In this document: one piece after another, positions 53,158 to 63,705 of the stretch
Position numbering within the stretch: the stretch's first letter is position 1
Layout of the letters: every line of letters begins with the position of its first letter
Assembly: GCF_947172395.1 (NCBI RefSeq)
Contig: NC_069093.1
Coordinates: forward strand, 11,567,561-11,631,560
Length of the DNA stretch: 64,000 bases
Direction: 5' to 3'
DNA from: Bicyclus anynana
Taxonomy: Eukaryota; Arthropoda; Insecta; Lepidoptera; Nymphalidae
Notes under the pieces: generated by a model
Database searches by the model: none
What the model saw: the letters and a program-made list of their open reading frames with translations, nothing else
What the model was told of the DNA's origin: nothing
Made by a program: the position numbers and the translations under genes

Positions 53158-53429
53158 TTATTACGTGTGATCTGTCAATCGAACTTTTTTTTTTAAATTT
53201 AAACTTCAGAGTTAATTCGGAACTGCGTGGCATTACATCGTGCTAACTGCCTCTAAATTATTTATATTTTCTTTATCTCTTCCTTTTCCCTTTCTTCCCT
53301 TCTCATCATTATATTCCGGAGCATTCGTCCGTATAGCTGTCACTCGCCTTCGCTGGCCAGCATACGTGCAATCAGGCTGCCGGAGTCCACTTGGCCATAC
53401 TCTCCCTGTGCCGCCCTTCTCAGGTCAAT
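53158..53429. other. Unannotated
   Basis: A GC-rich stretch at 53310-53420 without a recognised domain. Confidence 0.3.
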
Positions 53430-53431
53430 CG

Positions 53432-53660
53432 ATCTGTCAAAAGAGATGTAATAACCCAGTGGATGACCTTTGCCTTTGATTTGGAGGACGTAGGTTCTAA
53501 TCTGGCATGCATCTCCAACTTTTCAGTTATGTAAATTTTAAGAAATTTAACATGTGTCTCAAACGGTAAAGGAAGAACATCGTGAAGAAACCTGCATACC
53601 TAAAAATTTACTTATTTCTCTACGCGTGTTAAGTCTGTCAATCTGCATTGTTAAAAGTGA
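53432..53660 (+). mobile_element. SINE-A, 3'-truncated
   Basis: GAGATGTAATAACCCAGTGG head, mutated B box GGTTCTAATC, body to CAATCTGCATTG. Confidence 0.85.
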
Positions 53661-53924
53661 TAACTGAAATATTTTGGCCTACCTCGTTTGTCTAATTAGT
53701 TGGCTTATTCGATTTGGGGTCAAGAAAATCACGCATAAAAGAAAAAGATTTCAGATAACTTAACGACAATTTTATGTGTTTGTTAATCAATCATGGCATG
53801 GATGAACTTTGGCACAGCATATCTATAGATTATAGGTATAATATGATACTTTTATCTTGATATTCCTACAATGGGATTGATTCACGCGTGTGAAACCGCA
53901 GGGAGTAGTTAGTACCTATCTCAT
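53661..53924. other. Unannotated
   Basis: A decayed Helitron subfamily 2 piece may sit at 53850-53905 (CCTACAATGGGATTGATTCA; GTGTGAAACCGCAGGGAGTA). Nothing else. Confidence 0.35.
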
Positions 53925-54220
53925 CATCATCATTATCAACCCATATTCGCTCACTGCTGAGCTCGAGTCTCCTCTCAGAATGAGAGGGGTTAGGCCAATA
54001 GTCCACCACGCTGGCCCAATGCGGATTGGCAGAAATAGGAAAATTCTCTGGTGTGCAGGTTTCCTTACGAAGTTTTCCTTCACCGTTTGAGACACGTGAT
54101 ATTTAATTTCTTAAAATACACACAACTGAAAAGTTTGAGGTGCCTGCCCCGGACCGTATTCGAACCTACGCCCTCCAGAATCAGAGGCAGAGGTCATTTA
54201 CACTGGGCTATCACGGCTCT
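53925..54220 (-). mobile_element. SINE-A, full length
   Basis: CATCATCATTATCAACCCAT 3' end through the inverted B-box region (GTATTCGAACC) to CTGGGCTATCACGGCTCTC. Confidence 0.93.
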
Positions 54221-54265
54221 CAGTACCTATCTATCTATATGATAAAAATTCCAGTTTGAAATTTA

Positions 54266-54392
54266 GTTTTTTTTTTTTTTATTCTTTACAAGTTAGCCCT
54301 TGACTACAATCTCACCTGATGGTAAGTGATGATGCAGTCTGAGATGGAAGCGGGCTAACTTGTTAGGAGGAGGATGAAAATCCGGGGACAGA
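54266..54392 (-). mobile_element. SINE-B tail only
   Basis: T-run, TTACAAGTTAGCCCTTGACT, GGAGGAGGATGAAAATCC, then abrupt change to unrelated GC-rich sequence. Confidence 0.85.
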
Positions 54393-54410
54393 CTGCGTGG
54401 GTGTGAAATC

Positions 54411-54522
54411 GTACGTGCGGGGAAGTGACGCACGTCAGTTGTGGGTTTTTCATTCATCGCTACACGCTCTCCGCCTCGCGCGCAACATCAGGAGTGTTAC
54501 GAATGAAGTTGTCAAGTTATAG
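54411..54522 (+). repeat. Dispersed repeat C, copy 2
   Basis: CAGTTGTGGGTTTTTCATTC, ATCGCTACACGC and AGGAGTGTTACGAATGAAGT match 8097-8204. Confidence 0.75.
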
Positions 54523-54864
54523 TGCCGTATCTAACAGTATAATTGATTGGATCACTACATTGTGCAAGATTAATTGAATAATTCATGATATTATTGGGCA
54601 AAATATTGGTTGTCGATAATCCTGTCTGTATAAAAATGGAGAGGAGAACTCAATGTCGAATATCTCCTATATCATTGTTTATTTTGGGCAAAGGGATATT
54701 ATTAATCTCACAGTAATGACGTGTTCGAATCCTTACATGCTGGCGGAAAGCCAGCGGATCAATCAAAGTCGAATGTATCGGGCTTATAAATTAAAAAAGT
54801 AACAAAATAATGGATTTTCAATACAGTTATTTATCTATGTGTTAATGGGTAGGTAGGTGTTATT
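54523..54864. other. Unannotated
   Basis: Nothing recognised. Confidence 0.3.
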
Positions 54865-54865
54865 T

Positions 54866-55190
54866 ATTTTTTATATTCTCTACAAGTTAGCCCTTGACTA
54901 CAATCTCACCAGATGGTAAGTGATGCAATCTAAGATGGAAGAGGGCTAACTTGTTAGGAGGAGGATGAAAATCCACACCATTTCGGTTTCTACACGACAT
55001 CGTACCGGAACGCTAAATCGCTTGGCGGTACGTCTTTGTCAGTAGGGTGTTAACTAGCCACGGCCGAAGCCTCCCACCAGCCAGACCTGGACCACTTAAG
55101 AAAATCTCAATCGGCCCAGCCGGGGACCGAACCCAGGACCTCCGCCTTATAAATCCACCGCGCATACCACTGCGCCACGGAGGCCGACAA
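54866..55190 (-). mobile_element. SINE-B, full length, best copy
   Basis: Tail TACAAGTTAGCCCTTGACTA, complete body, B box (inverted GGGGACCGAACC), A box (inverted CCACTGCGCCACGGAGGCC). Confidence 0.93.
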
Positions 55191-55745
55191 ATGTTCCTGA
55201 CAAAAGCAAGCTAACACCTTTGAATGTATAGATAACATGCCTATACACATACAGTATACATTTCAAATGCTTGGCATATAATATTTGTATCACATAAGCC
55301 TTATTTATGACGAAAATTTTTGTGGATTAGAAATGGGTATATTGGAATACAGAATATTTTGTAACCAAGGAATGAAAAAAGAAATATTCGTGCTTGATAG
55401 ACCACATTTTGAAATTAGATAAGCCTGAATTCACGTGAGGAAAATCGCTTTTTATGGTAACTATATAATTCTTAGGTACTCCTAATAAGGAATAATCCAT
55501 AACCATTTGTAGTAATATTCCACTCACAAATATTCGTACCTGACAACAGCAAGTTGAGGCTAAATAATACTTTTTAAAATATAAGTATCGATAGCTTTAT
55601 GTTTATCAGTAATATGTACAGTATGTACATCATAAACGACTAAACGGAACTAACTAATACTCTGGAATAGTACATAATACTTTTATCCCGATATTACCGA
55701 GGGAACAGGACCTACGAACCTGCACAGTTAGTAGATAATACATGA
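55191..55745. other. Unannotated; putative LINE target duplication
   Basis: ACATGA at 55740-55745 is repeated at 56209-56214 around the next element. Position 55675-55730 (ATACTTTTATCCCGATATTA ...) is a decayed Helitron piece. Confidence 0.35.
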
Positions 55746-56208
55746 CTGAGTAGTGTAAGGGGGAGGCTTGTACTAGTCAGTCTCCCCAACTGCCAACCTT
55801 ACCTGCTCTTGGTGCAGATGGACCGACAAGGCTCTGGTGACCGATGGATGGCGGTATATCCATTCCCACAGGCTAGATTAATAAATGCCTCAGGCCAGTG
55901 TCGCGAGTAATCTAGCGCTGACAAACCCGTATGCCCAGCGTGGTCAGTACTGGGCAACACTTTGTGATGGTCCGTACAAACATAACACAGCCCCTAGTCC
56001 CCGGCAGCTCCGCTATTCCTAGCTCTGGCAGCGGTTACGGTAACGGCGGGGCAAGGGGTGTTAAGAATCTCCGGCAAAGTACCAAGTGAACTCAAAGTGA
56101 TCAAGCGAGTCGCAAGGATTTGCTGGATGCATGCGGCTCTGTCCCTACAAAAGGCCTACGCCCTGCAGTGGACGTCCATCGGCTGATATGATGATGATGA
56201 TGACGATG
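55746..56208 (+). mobile_element. Internally deleted RTE-like LINE (5' region fused to 3' end)
   Basis: Position 55746-56086 is GC-rich, with CTAGTCAGTCTCCCCAACTG and a short frame from ATGGACCGACAAGG, as I recall from 5' regions of lepidopteran LINEs. From about 56087 it switches to the 3' end TCAAGCGAGTCGCAAGGATT ... GTGGACGTCCATCGGCTGAT followed by (ATG)n. All coding domains between are missing. Confidence 0.6.
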
Positions 56209-56214
56209 ACATGA

Positions 56215-56335
56215 TTCAGAGCTAACTTGTGCTTGTGAAAGGCATCTAAACTAATATTTTCAAGAGTCATCTTGAAAATATTACTTTAGTTGCCTTTTAG
56301 ATTTCATTTTACGTTTGTTACGTATGTATAGGTTC
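56215..56335. other. Unannotated
   Basis: CTAATATTTTCAAGAGTCAT/ATGACTCTTGAAAATATT-like inverted repeat at 56251-56283. Confidence 0.4.
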
Positions 56336-56469
56336 TGAAACTATTCGACCGATTTTAAAAAGTCTTTCATCAATGGACAATTACATTATCAGCGAGTGAC
56401 AAAGGCTATATTGTATCCCCATGTTCCTACGGGAATAGGAACTACGCGGGTGAAACTCCGGTATGCTAG
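56336..56469 (+). mobile_element. Helitron-like subfamily 2 variant, CTAG end
   Basis: CTATTCGACCGATTTTAAAA, TTCCTACGGGAATAGGAACT, ACGCGGGTGAAAC and GCTAG before T at 56470. Confidence 0.6.
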
Positions 56470-57166
56470 TCGCATACCTATAATCTTATTTATTATCGAA
56501 ACTAATTAAGCTTCGGAGGAAATGCAGCCACCTAGCAGTGCTAATAACAACATTCCCAGCGTTTATTTGCATACTAAGAGCCATGAGCCAGTGAGTATTT
56601 TAATTAACATGAAAACAACATTTACCCAAGAAACGTAGAGAAATTATTGAGCAAGAGTGTAACATAACTAACGTAAATGAGGGTTCCAAAAGTAATACTA
56701 AAAAAAAACGTTTTACAGTTAACCAATATTATCAGAAATTAGCTATAAGTAAAAAGTAATGCTCCTGCGGTTGGATGCCCCTTTCCTGAACTTATTTTTA
56801 GATATTATGTTTATTTTCTGACTAAATCGGCGTGCCTAATGTAGTATTTCTGCTAAATTGCTTTCTGATAGAAAAGATAGACATAGCGAAACTATAAGTT
56901 GACTATATGTTGACTATTTAACCCTAAAAAAATAAACTCTTGGCTTTCGTTACGACAATATACAGTATGCAACACAAGGCATTGTTTATAATCTGTAACA
57001 TTCTGTATAACAATAACATTGAAATTATTTGTATTACCTTTAAGAAGGCGAATACGATTGCTTTTAAGCATCTTTGTCGTTTCCGTTGAGCCTATTATCT
57101 CTTTCATTGTTGGAAAACAGACGCGTTAGTTTAAACTATATGGCAGCAAATGATAATTTTGTACCA
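56470..57166. other. Unannotated
   Basis: Nothing recognised. Confidence 0.3.
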
Positions 57167-57465
57167 TAGATCGGTTATTACGTCCCTACAAAATCACCGC
57201 AAAAAGTGATCCGAATAAAAGGCTACAACACTGAGCGCACACATGCACAATTTTGCTCTTAATTCCATTATATATTTATGAATATATAGTTTTTCCACTT
57301 CCTGAATACACAACTCATCATTGTAGACGATATTTAGGTGTTATTTGTTTAAATAACGTTCGTTGTTGACCACAACTAACATTGAGTTGACTATAAATTT
57401 CCTCTTTTGAGCGCCTCATTTTTCTTGCGCTAGTCACACATCTAACAGTGTTTAATATCATTGAT
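57167..57465 (+). repeat. Dispersed repeat J, copy 2
   Basis: TACGTCCCTACAAAATCACC ... TTATTTGTTTAAATAACGTT ... TAATATCATTGAT, also at 61502-61793 and inverted at 50426-50692. Confidence 0.88.
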
Positions 57466-57656
57466 GGCAGCATATTGTTTGACTACGAAGCACTAAAAAC
57501 GTATTTTGAATAAACAAAAACGTATTTTCTTTAAGGTGTCTATTTGTTGGATAATGATTATTTTTTTGATTATTATTGTCTCTCATTTATTTATTATTAT
57601 TGTCTCTCATTTATTTAGAGAGATTATTTTTTTGATTATATTATTACCTTTGTTAC
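57466..57656. other. Local direct repeat TTATTATTGTCTCTCATTTA
   Basis: ATTATTGTCTCTCATTTATT occurs twice in tandem at about 57570-57618. Confidence 0.7.
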
Positions 57657-57658
57657 CA

Positions 57659-57862
57659 TCATAATTATCAAATTATATTCCGCTCACTGTTGAGTCTCAT
57701 ATTAGAATGAGAGGGGATAGGCTAATAGACCACCACACTGGCCTAATGATTAGCTGACTTCACATACTTGGAGAATTAAGAAATTTCTTAGGTATGCAGG
57801 ATTCCTCAACACGTTTTTCCTTCATCGTTTGAGACACGTGATATTTAATTTATTAAAATGCA
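57659..57862 (-). mobile_element. SINE-A lacking the head
   Basis: TATTCCGCTCACTGTTGAGT through TTGAGACACGTGATATTTAA and TTAAAATGCACAT. The tRNA-derived part is missing. Confidence 0.85.
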
Positions 57863-58405
57863 CATAGCCAAGTAGTTTTTGACTTTGCCTGCCTCTACCA
57901 TACCAAATTAACTTTGTAACGATAACTATTCTGCTCAACTCCGGGCTGAGAGTAAGAAATTCCTGGAAAAAGAACCTCAATATTTTGTAGCTTCACCACG
58001 GCCTTGAACCTAAAACTTCATGAAACAAAAGCCTCACAATACACCTCATAAGGACAAACAAGGTAGTTTGACAATATAGAAAAAACTACAAAGATATTTC
58101 GATTGAGCAAATTCCGGGATAAATATATCATGTAGCGAAGCCGTAATCTTGCAATGGATAATATACGGCAGCTGTGATATCCTATCTGTCTTCCCAATGG
58201 CAGACACATTGTTTATAGCTTCAGTTACTTATGGCGTACCTAAACATTAATTCAATAGCATTATATATTGCGATTCGAACTAAGACTAGCGTTTTATAAT
58301 TACGTTCTGTGGTCCAAACAGTATACTATTTTTATGTGGGAAACACGGGTATCTGGAGAAAACCTGGAGTAAAATACGAGTTTATAGCTTTATTTTTATC
58401 ATTTA
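57863..58405. other. Repeat scraps
   Basis: Position 57935-57990 (ACTCCGGGCTGAGAGTAAGA; AATTCCTGG) looks like part of an old retroposon. The rest is unrecognised. Confidence 0.35.
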
Positions 58406-58625
58406 CTAGCGGACGCCCGCGACTTCAGTTTTTCACAAATCCCCCATGATTTTTTCCGGGATGAAAAGTTAAACGGAACGGAGACGGGGGAAAAGCCTAT
58501 GTGTTAATCCAGAGTAAAATCTATTTCAAAATTTCAGCCAAATCGCTTCAGTAGCCGCTGCACAAAGGAGGAACAAACATACACACTTACAAACCAACTT
58601 TCGCATTAATATATATATATATAGA
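58406..58625 (-). mobile_element. Helitron-like element, uninterrupted relative of the Harbinger target
   Basis: CTAGCGGACGCCCGCGACTT, CCGGGATGAAAAG, TTAATCCAGAGTAAAATCTA, CGCTTCAGTAGCCGCTGCAC, CAAACATACACACTTAC, and a (TA)n near the 5' end (58609-58622). Confidence 0.75.
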
Positions 58626-58691
58626 ATTTCACGTGGACGTCGGAAGTTGCTGACGTACTTATGTACGAGTAAAAGGTATACACATGTAAAA

Positions 58692-58868
58692 CTAGCTGAC
58701 GCCACGCGGTTTCGTGGTTCTCGTTCCCGTAGGAATACGGGGATAATATATAGCCTATAGCCTTCCTCGATAAATAGGCTATCTAACACTGAAAGAATTT
58801 TTCAAATTGGACCAGTAGTTTCTGAGATTAACGCGTTCAATCAAACGAACAAACAAAACAATAAAGTC
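58692..58868 (-). mobile_element. Helitron-like subfamily 2, best copy
   Basis: Begins CTAGCTGACGCCACGCGGTT after A, then CCGTTCCCGT-type block, TATATAGCCTATAGCCTTCC, CTGAAAGAATTTTTCAAATT and AACGCGTTCAATCAAACGAA. Confidence 0.65.
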
Positions 58869-60124
58869 CGCTGTGTACACAGTGGTTTTTGTGGTTTCTT
58901 TTTTACAATATACACAAAATGCGTTGAAAATTTTGTCCAAAGTTCGGTGAGTAATTAGGAATGTGTTTTTTTAATAAAAAAATATTCGTATTCAAAAGTA
59001 TGTCGTAACTTTAATATTAAATGTTAATAGGATTAGAACGGACGTAAGATAGTGTAGAACAGAGCGTTACTTAGTTTATGTCTTAAATGTTGGGTCACAA
59101 AGTTGAGGGTCTAATTGGCCTCGAGAGGCGTTACTTTACTGAGATAAGGTCCGTCTTATAAATATTTGATTCGGGCTTGATTGGCCTCACGGTGTTTGTT
59201 CGCTGGGTTACTTTATGCGGACAGTTGTTTGTGTAATATTATATCAACGTCATTTCAACCGGTGAACTAGAGACTCAGTTGGCCGTTTATCGCAGACATA
59301 CTAGTTTATTTTTTTGTAACGTGGGGCAACCTTTATGGATATCTTCTCGCCACGGGGAGGCAAGAAGGTTAAGTCGGACTTCAACCAGCTAAAACCCACG
59401 GTGTTCTGACTCACCGCATGATGACTGAGCCACGGGAACATTTCATAAACTACCGCAACCCACTCAGCAAATTTTTTTTCTAACTAACCTAACCTAACTA
59501 TTTTAATAAAACTAAAAGCTTAGCGTTATTTGTTTTATAAAAAATAGTTTTAATTTCTAAGCAGTTTTTTTTACTGTTTCATAATTAATAGTTATACAAC
59601 TCGACAGCCACAATGTCCTACAAATTGCGTGGTACATTGTCTCATTCCGACCGCGACGCCCAAAATTCAGTGTAAATGAAAAAAATTAGTTTTAAAATAA
59701 GAGTATAGATAATAAAATGGTTTCTTCACGCTTTTTATGACATTTTTACAGGAATAATACATACCATAACAAAAGCTATGAAACCATTTATTGAAATCGG
59801 GCTCAGTAAAAAATGCCATCCTAAAAAAATATGGGTGCTCGTCCGGACTAGGTACTACCGCCATGAAAAGCAGAAAGAAACAAGTCAGCAATCGGCATTG
59901 TAGTGTTCTGAAATATATGGTTGCTGGTAAACAGGCATGAGGAATTTGTCATCGTATATTGCTAGGTATTGTTCTGTTATAGGATCGTTTTATAATGGAT
60001 GTAATGGATTTCCACTTGACATAAAGTGGGCCATGTAACTGCTTTAAATATAATATTATTAATGCGTGGAACAAAAAACGTGGAATTTCTTTTATAATAC
60101 CATTATTACAGAAACTCCACTTTA
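58869..60124. other. Unannotated
   Basis: Position 59330-59470 is GC-richer (CTCGCCACGGGGAGGCAAGA; GCTAAAACCCACGGTGTTCT) and may be a retroposon piece. The rest is AT-rich. Confidence 0.35.
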
Positions 60125-60441
60125 GGCTGGCTATCCACCAGAGCGGAGCGAGTAAACGTGGCAGAGAAATGGACTAATTCGGGGTGGAGTTGCGTAATGT
60201 GCCTGTCCACCAGAGAGGAGCGAGGCTGCGGAGCAAAGTGAGAAAGTAATGCGGAGCCGAGTTGCAGACGTGATTTCCCGCTACGCTTCCAGCGCCGCTT
60301 ACCGGTTTTATATGAATTTTTAAACTAGTTCACAAGTCCCTGTCCACTTTAGAGGAACGGAGATTTTGTGCAATCCTCTTGGTTAATATTTCTCCGTTTC
60401 TCGGCTCTGCTGCCTTGGTCCGCTTCGGTGGACTGGCAGCC
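60125..60441. mobile_element. MITE with GGCTG ... CAGCC ends
   Basis: GGCTGGCTATCCACCAGAGC and GTCCGCTTCGGTGGACTGGC AGCC form imperfect TIRs of about 24 nt. Internal GGAGCGAG and CCTGTCCACCAGAG motifs repeat. Flanks TTA and TGA are compatible with a decayed 3-bp duplication. Confidence 0.65.
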
Positions 60442-61501
60442 TGAAGAAGTTGCGGACAACTGCTACAACAAAACAAAAATAATCAAGGAACAAACGATAT
60501 AAAAATAAATTATTATATAAAGTCTGAAAACAGAATAACGTTTTCAATGTTTTTACCATGTGCACGTCTGCTCGCGGTAAAAACATTTTCAGCGTTAAAC
60601 GTTATCTCATTTTATGATAAGCTTTAAGCTTACGTATAAAATTACAGCCTTGTATTGTATTTATTCGTCATTTTATATACTTATACTCGTAGTACGTACT
60701 CGTATATTACGTATAAGACATGTAGGAATATAAGTTTTTATAATTCCATGATTGAATGTGGTAATTTTTTACTGAAGAAAGTAATTCTAAACATTTACAA
60801 TTTTCAATTATTATATGAGTATAAGTCTAGACTAGATATTTAATCTTTGTGAAATGTGATATATGGCTGTTCTCTCAAACTCACTGACTTTTTGTTTTTA
60901 TTGTCATATTATAGTCTCTTTAAATCACTTAATATTTTGGTCACAATATCAAAGAACTTGTATATTGTTTTTTCATTCAAAATTTAATAATGAAAAATTA
61001 TACCCGTAATTGGTACATTTTAGTATTATGTTTTACAGCTTATATATATTAATTATTAAAGTAAGTAAATACAATACCAAACCAGTTAATTTTCATATAA
61101 AGGAACTTGAAAATTATAAACCATTATAGAGTTTAATTAAGAAACTGTGTCTTCATGAAAGTCCGATCCAAATTCGTGTAAATTGTAAAACTCGGACAGA
61201 ATTCGGTAATGGCTTATGAAGTACTCCAATTTTTAAATTGATGTCACGGATGACGCAGAGAAATCGGATGATAAAAGTCGGATCCAGTTAATTAAATAGC
61301 AAACAGATTACAGATCAAATAGCAAACAATAATGAATATATTAAAGCTATTAGTAAGCTACTTAGTTCTATGACTACTTCGAAACGTATTCCCAGGGACT
61401 CGAATCGCTTTAAGAACGTTTAATTAAACTTAAATGCCGTATGCCGATAAAATCGACTCACTGATATAGGCGCTACCAATGACAATTTATACTATAGACA
61501 A
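60442..61501. other. Unannotated AT-rich sequence
   Basis: No repeat or gene recognised. Confidence 0.35.
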
Positions 61502-61793
61502 GTTACGTCCCTACAAAATCACCGCAAAAAGTAAGAATTTAGCTACACCACTGAGCCGCACAGATGCACAATTTTGTCTTTAATTCCATTATATGTATAT
61601 TTGTGTATATATAGTGTTTACATTTTCTGAACACACAAATCGATATTGTATATGATATTTAGGTATTATTTGTTTAAATAACGTTCGTTGTTTAATAGGC
61701 GACTGAATGAAATTAAGTCAATTTTCCACATTTGTCCGCCTCAGTTTTGATGCGCTAGTCCCCCACCACATCTTTAGTATAAAATATCATTGG
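61502..61793 (+). repeat. Dispersed repeat J, copy 3
   Basis: Same order of blocks as 57167-57465, with a small deletion near 61530. Confidence 0.88.
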
Positions 61794-61873
61794 GCGATAC
61801 GCCGAAACATGCTTAATTCCAAACATACATTCTCCACATAAAACTACTGAAAAACTCTTAACGTATCCCTTTC

Positions 61874-61999
61874 TTAACACGTTCGCTGGTGTTCGCTGGT
61901 TCGTGGTGGTGTTCGCTAACGAGGTCCATCGACCTCCTAACTGTTGAATACGCTAGACGTACGAGGTCAATTGACCTCGTACCGCAGCAAATGTGTTAA
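61874..61999. mobile_element. Palindromic TTAA-flanked mini-element
   Basis: TTAA at 61874 and 61996 bracket 118 bp beginning CACGTTCGCTG and ending CAGCAAATGTG (TIR with one mismatch). Inside are GAGGTCCATCGACCTC and the 24-nt palindrome at 61959-61982, identical to 44937-44960. Confidence 0.7.
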
Positions 62000-62605
62000 C
62001 TTAACCCTTTCTTCGTTGTAGTCGGATAAAAATAATAAAATAAAATCGACTGACATTATCATGGAGTCGAAGTAACGATAGCATCAGTCTCTGTCGCCAA
62101 GAGTTTATTTATCTGGAACAGTTCCTTCGATTCGAGAGATAAGTTTATTTCGCATCCGATCTGTTTGCTCGTCAGCACATGGCCCAGAAGGCCGGCGTTT
62201 CTAGGGCACCCTTTTATTTTTATCTGCTACATGTAGCACGTTATCTATAAACTGATTATGAAGCTCGGGAACGGGAAGCATGGGAATTCTCGGATTCATT
62301 AATTAATTTGTACCCTGTATACGAGTAGCGTATTTTATCTTTCTTTACCGTCTTCAAAAAACGAATTTAGATACCTACTTTTATGTCATTAATAATTGTT
62401 TGTTGAGAATTTTTACATTTTTCTTTTATTGTTCGAAAAAATGGTAGTTTCATTTTTACTGAACTTTCAAAAGTCAGGTAACAACGGACAGGTTTACGGA
62501 CTTTCAAAAGACATAAAAGGTATAACATAAGTGTAATCACCATAGTACATTAAAAATGGAATACATTACAAAAGTGCATTAAAAATGGAAAAATAAAAAG
62601 AATTA
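62000..62605. other. Unannotated
   Basis: CATTAAAAATGGAA occurs twice (62549 and 62578); otherwise nothing recognised. Confidence 0.3.
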
Positions 62606-62895
62606 TTACGACTTCTAACACAAAAAATCTTTTTAACAAAAAAATTTCAAAAATAAACTTCAAAATCACAATAATAAACTAAAAAGCGAAAAATAACATC
62701 ATATGTGTTACCTTCTGATCACTTTGAAGGCGGTGCCAAGCCAGTTTTAATTAAAGCCGTTTCTGAAAGAACCACGGGAAAGAACTGTCTTTGAATCCTA
62801 ACACTTTATGATTTAATCGGCTGTGTTCACTGTGTTGGCACCGCCTTCAAAGCCTTATGAGGTAAAAAACATTAAAAAAATACGGTCGGTTAAAA
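62606..62895. repeat. AACCGACTTC-family inverted repeat, decayed
   Basis: ACTAAAAAGCGAAAAATAAC, CTTTGAAGGCGGTGCCAAGC and GGCACCGCCTTCAAAG arms match 25998-26319. The arms no longer pair in their outer parts. Confidence 0.8.
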
Positions 62896-62918
62896 ATAAA
62901 AAAAAAAAATATTTGAAA

Positions 62919-63058
62919 TCTACTGATTTATATAAAGGTTAATCCTCCTGATCATAATATTATATAATGCTTTGGCACACATTATTAAAAGAACAGAAAA
63001 TAACTAGTACAAAGAAAAAATAGAGAAACACGCAAGCGAAGTCGTGGGCAATAGCTAG
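62919..63058 (+). mobile_element. Short Helitron-like element
   Basis: TCTACTGATTTATATAAAGG after A, ending CGCAAGCGAAGTCGTGGGCA then ATAGCTAG before T. Immediately follows the preceding repeat. Confidence 0.55.
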
Positions 63059-63181
63059 TATTATTATATATTCACTTTTAATGAGGCAAATATGCTGATG
63101 GCGTTACTGGAGGCGTATAAATAAAGGAAGATAAGGAAGCTTTAATTAAAATATCTTTGATATATTATCGTGTTATAGAAA
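63059..63181. other. Unannotated
   Basis: Nothing recognised. Confidence 0.3.
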
Positions 63182-63275
63182 TCGGCTGCCTCGTTGGTAA
63201 TGTTGGTTGGCTTATGCTTTGGACCATCGTGGTCTGGGTTCGAGTCCTGGATTTGTGTTTTTTTTTCTATAGTTA
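63182..63275 (+). mobile_element. tRNA-derived SINE head
   Basis: GGCTGCCTCGTTGGTAATGT (A-box region), GGTTCGAGTCC (B box) and a T-rich continuation. D- and T-arm order is tRNA-like, but acceptor pairing is absent, so not a functional tRNA. Confidence 0.55.
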
Positions 63276-63412
63276 CCTGCCTACCTAATACCTAGAAAAA
63301 AATCACCATCGTAAGGTTGCCCTGTATTCAAAAATCTGTGGCGTTTATATGGAGTCTCTTAATTACACTGGCAACTATACCCTTTAGACAAGAACAAGCA
63401 TAAATAAACGTC
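63276..63412. other. Unannotated
   Basis: Nothing recognised. Confidence 0.3.
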
Positions 63413-63592
63413 TTTGACAGCCTTCGTGGAGCAGTGGTATGCGCGATGGATTTACGAAACGGAGGTCCTGGCTTCGATCCCTGGCTGGGCCAAGTGAGGT
63501 TTTCTTAATTGGTCCAGGTCTGCTGGTGGGAGGCTTTGGCCGTGGGTGTGGATTTTCATCTTCTCCCTAACAAGTAAAGAATAAAAAAATAA
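63413..63592 (+). mobile_element. SINE-B, internally deleted
   Basis: Head CGTGGAGCAGTGGTATGCGC, B-box-like GCTTCGATCCC, GTCTGCTGGTGGGAGGCTTT joined to GGTGTGGATTTTCATC, then CTAACAAGTAAAGAATAAAA. The central 100 bp and most of the tail are missing. Confidence 0.88.
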
Positions 63593-63599
63593 AACTAAT

Positions 63600-63705
63600 T
63601 TAAGGAGGTGCCAGGCCAGTGGCGAATTAATTTAAGCCGCGTTTAAAAAAAACTTACGCGTCGGATTGAGAACCTCCTACTTTTTTTAAAGTCGGTTAAA
63701 AAGCA
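63600..63705 (-). repeat. AACCGACTTC-family end
   Basis: GTGCCAGGCCAGTGGCGAAT and GAACCTCCTACTTTTTTTAA then AGTCGGTT. Confidence 0.7.

Noticed and set aside
63182..63275. Functional tRNA gene
   Set aside because: A- and B-box-like motifs are present, but no acceptor stem pairing and no plausible anticodon loop. Better explained as a SINE head.
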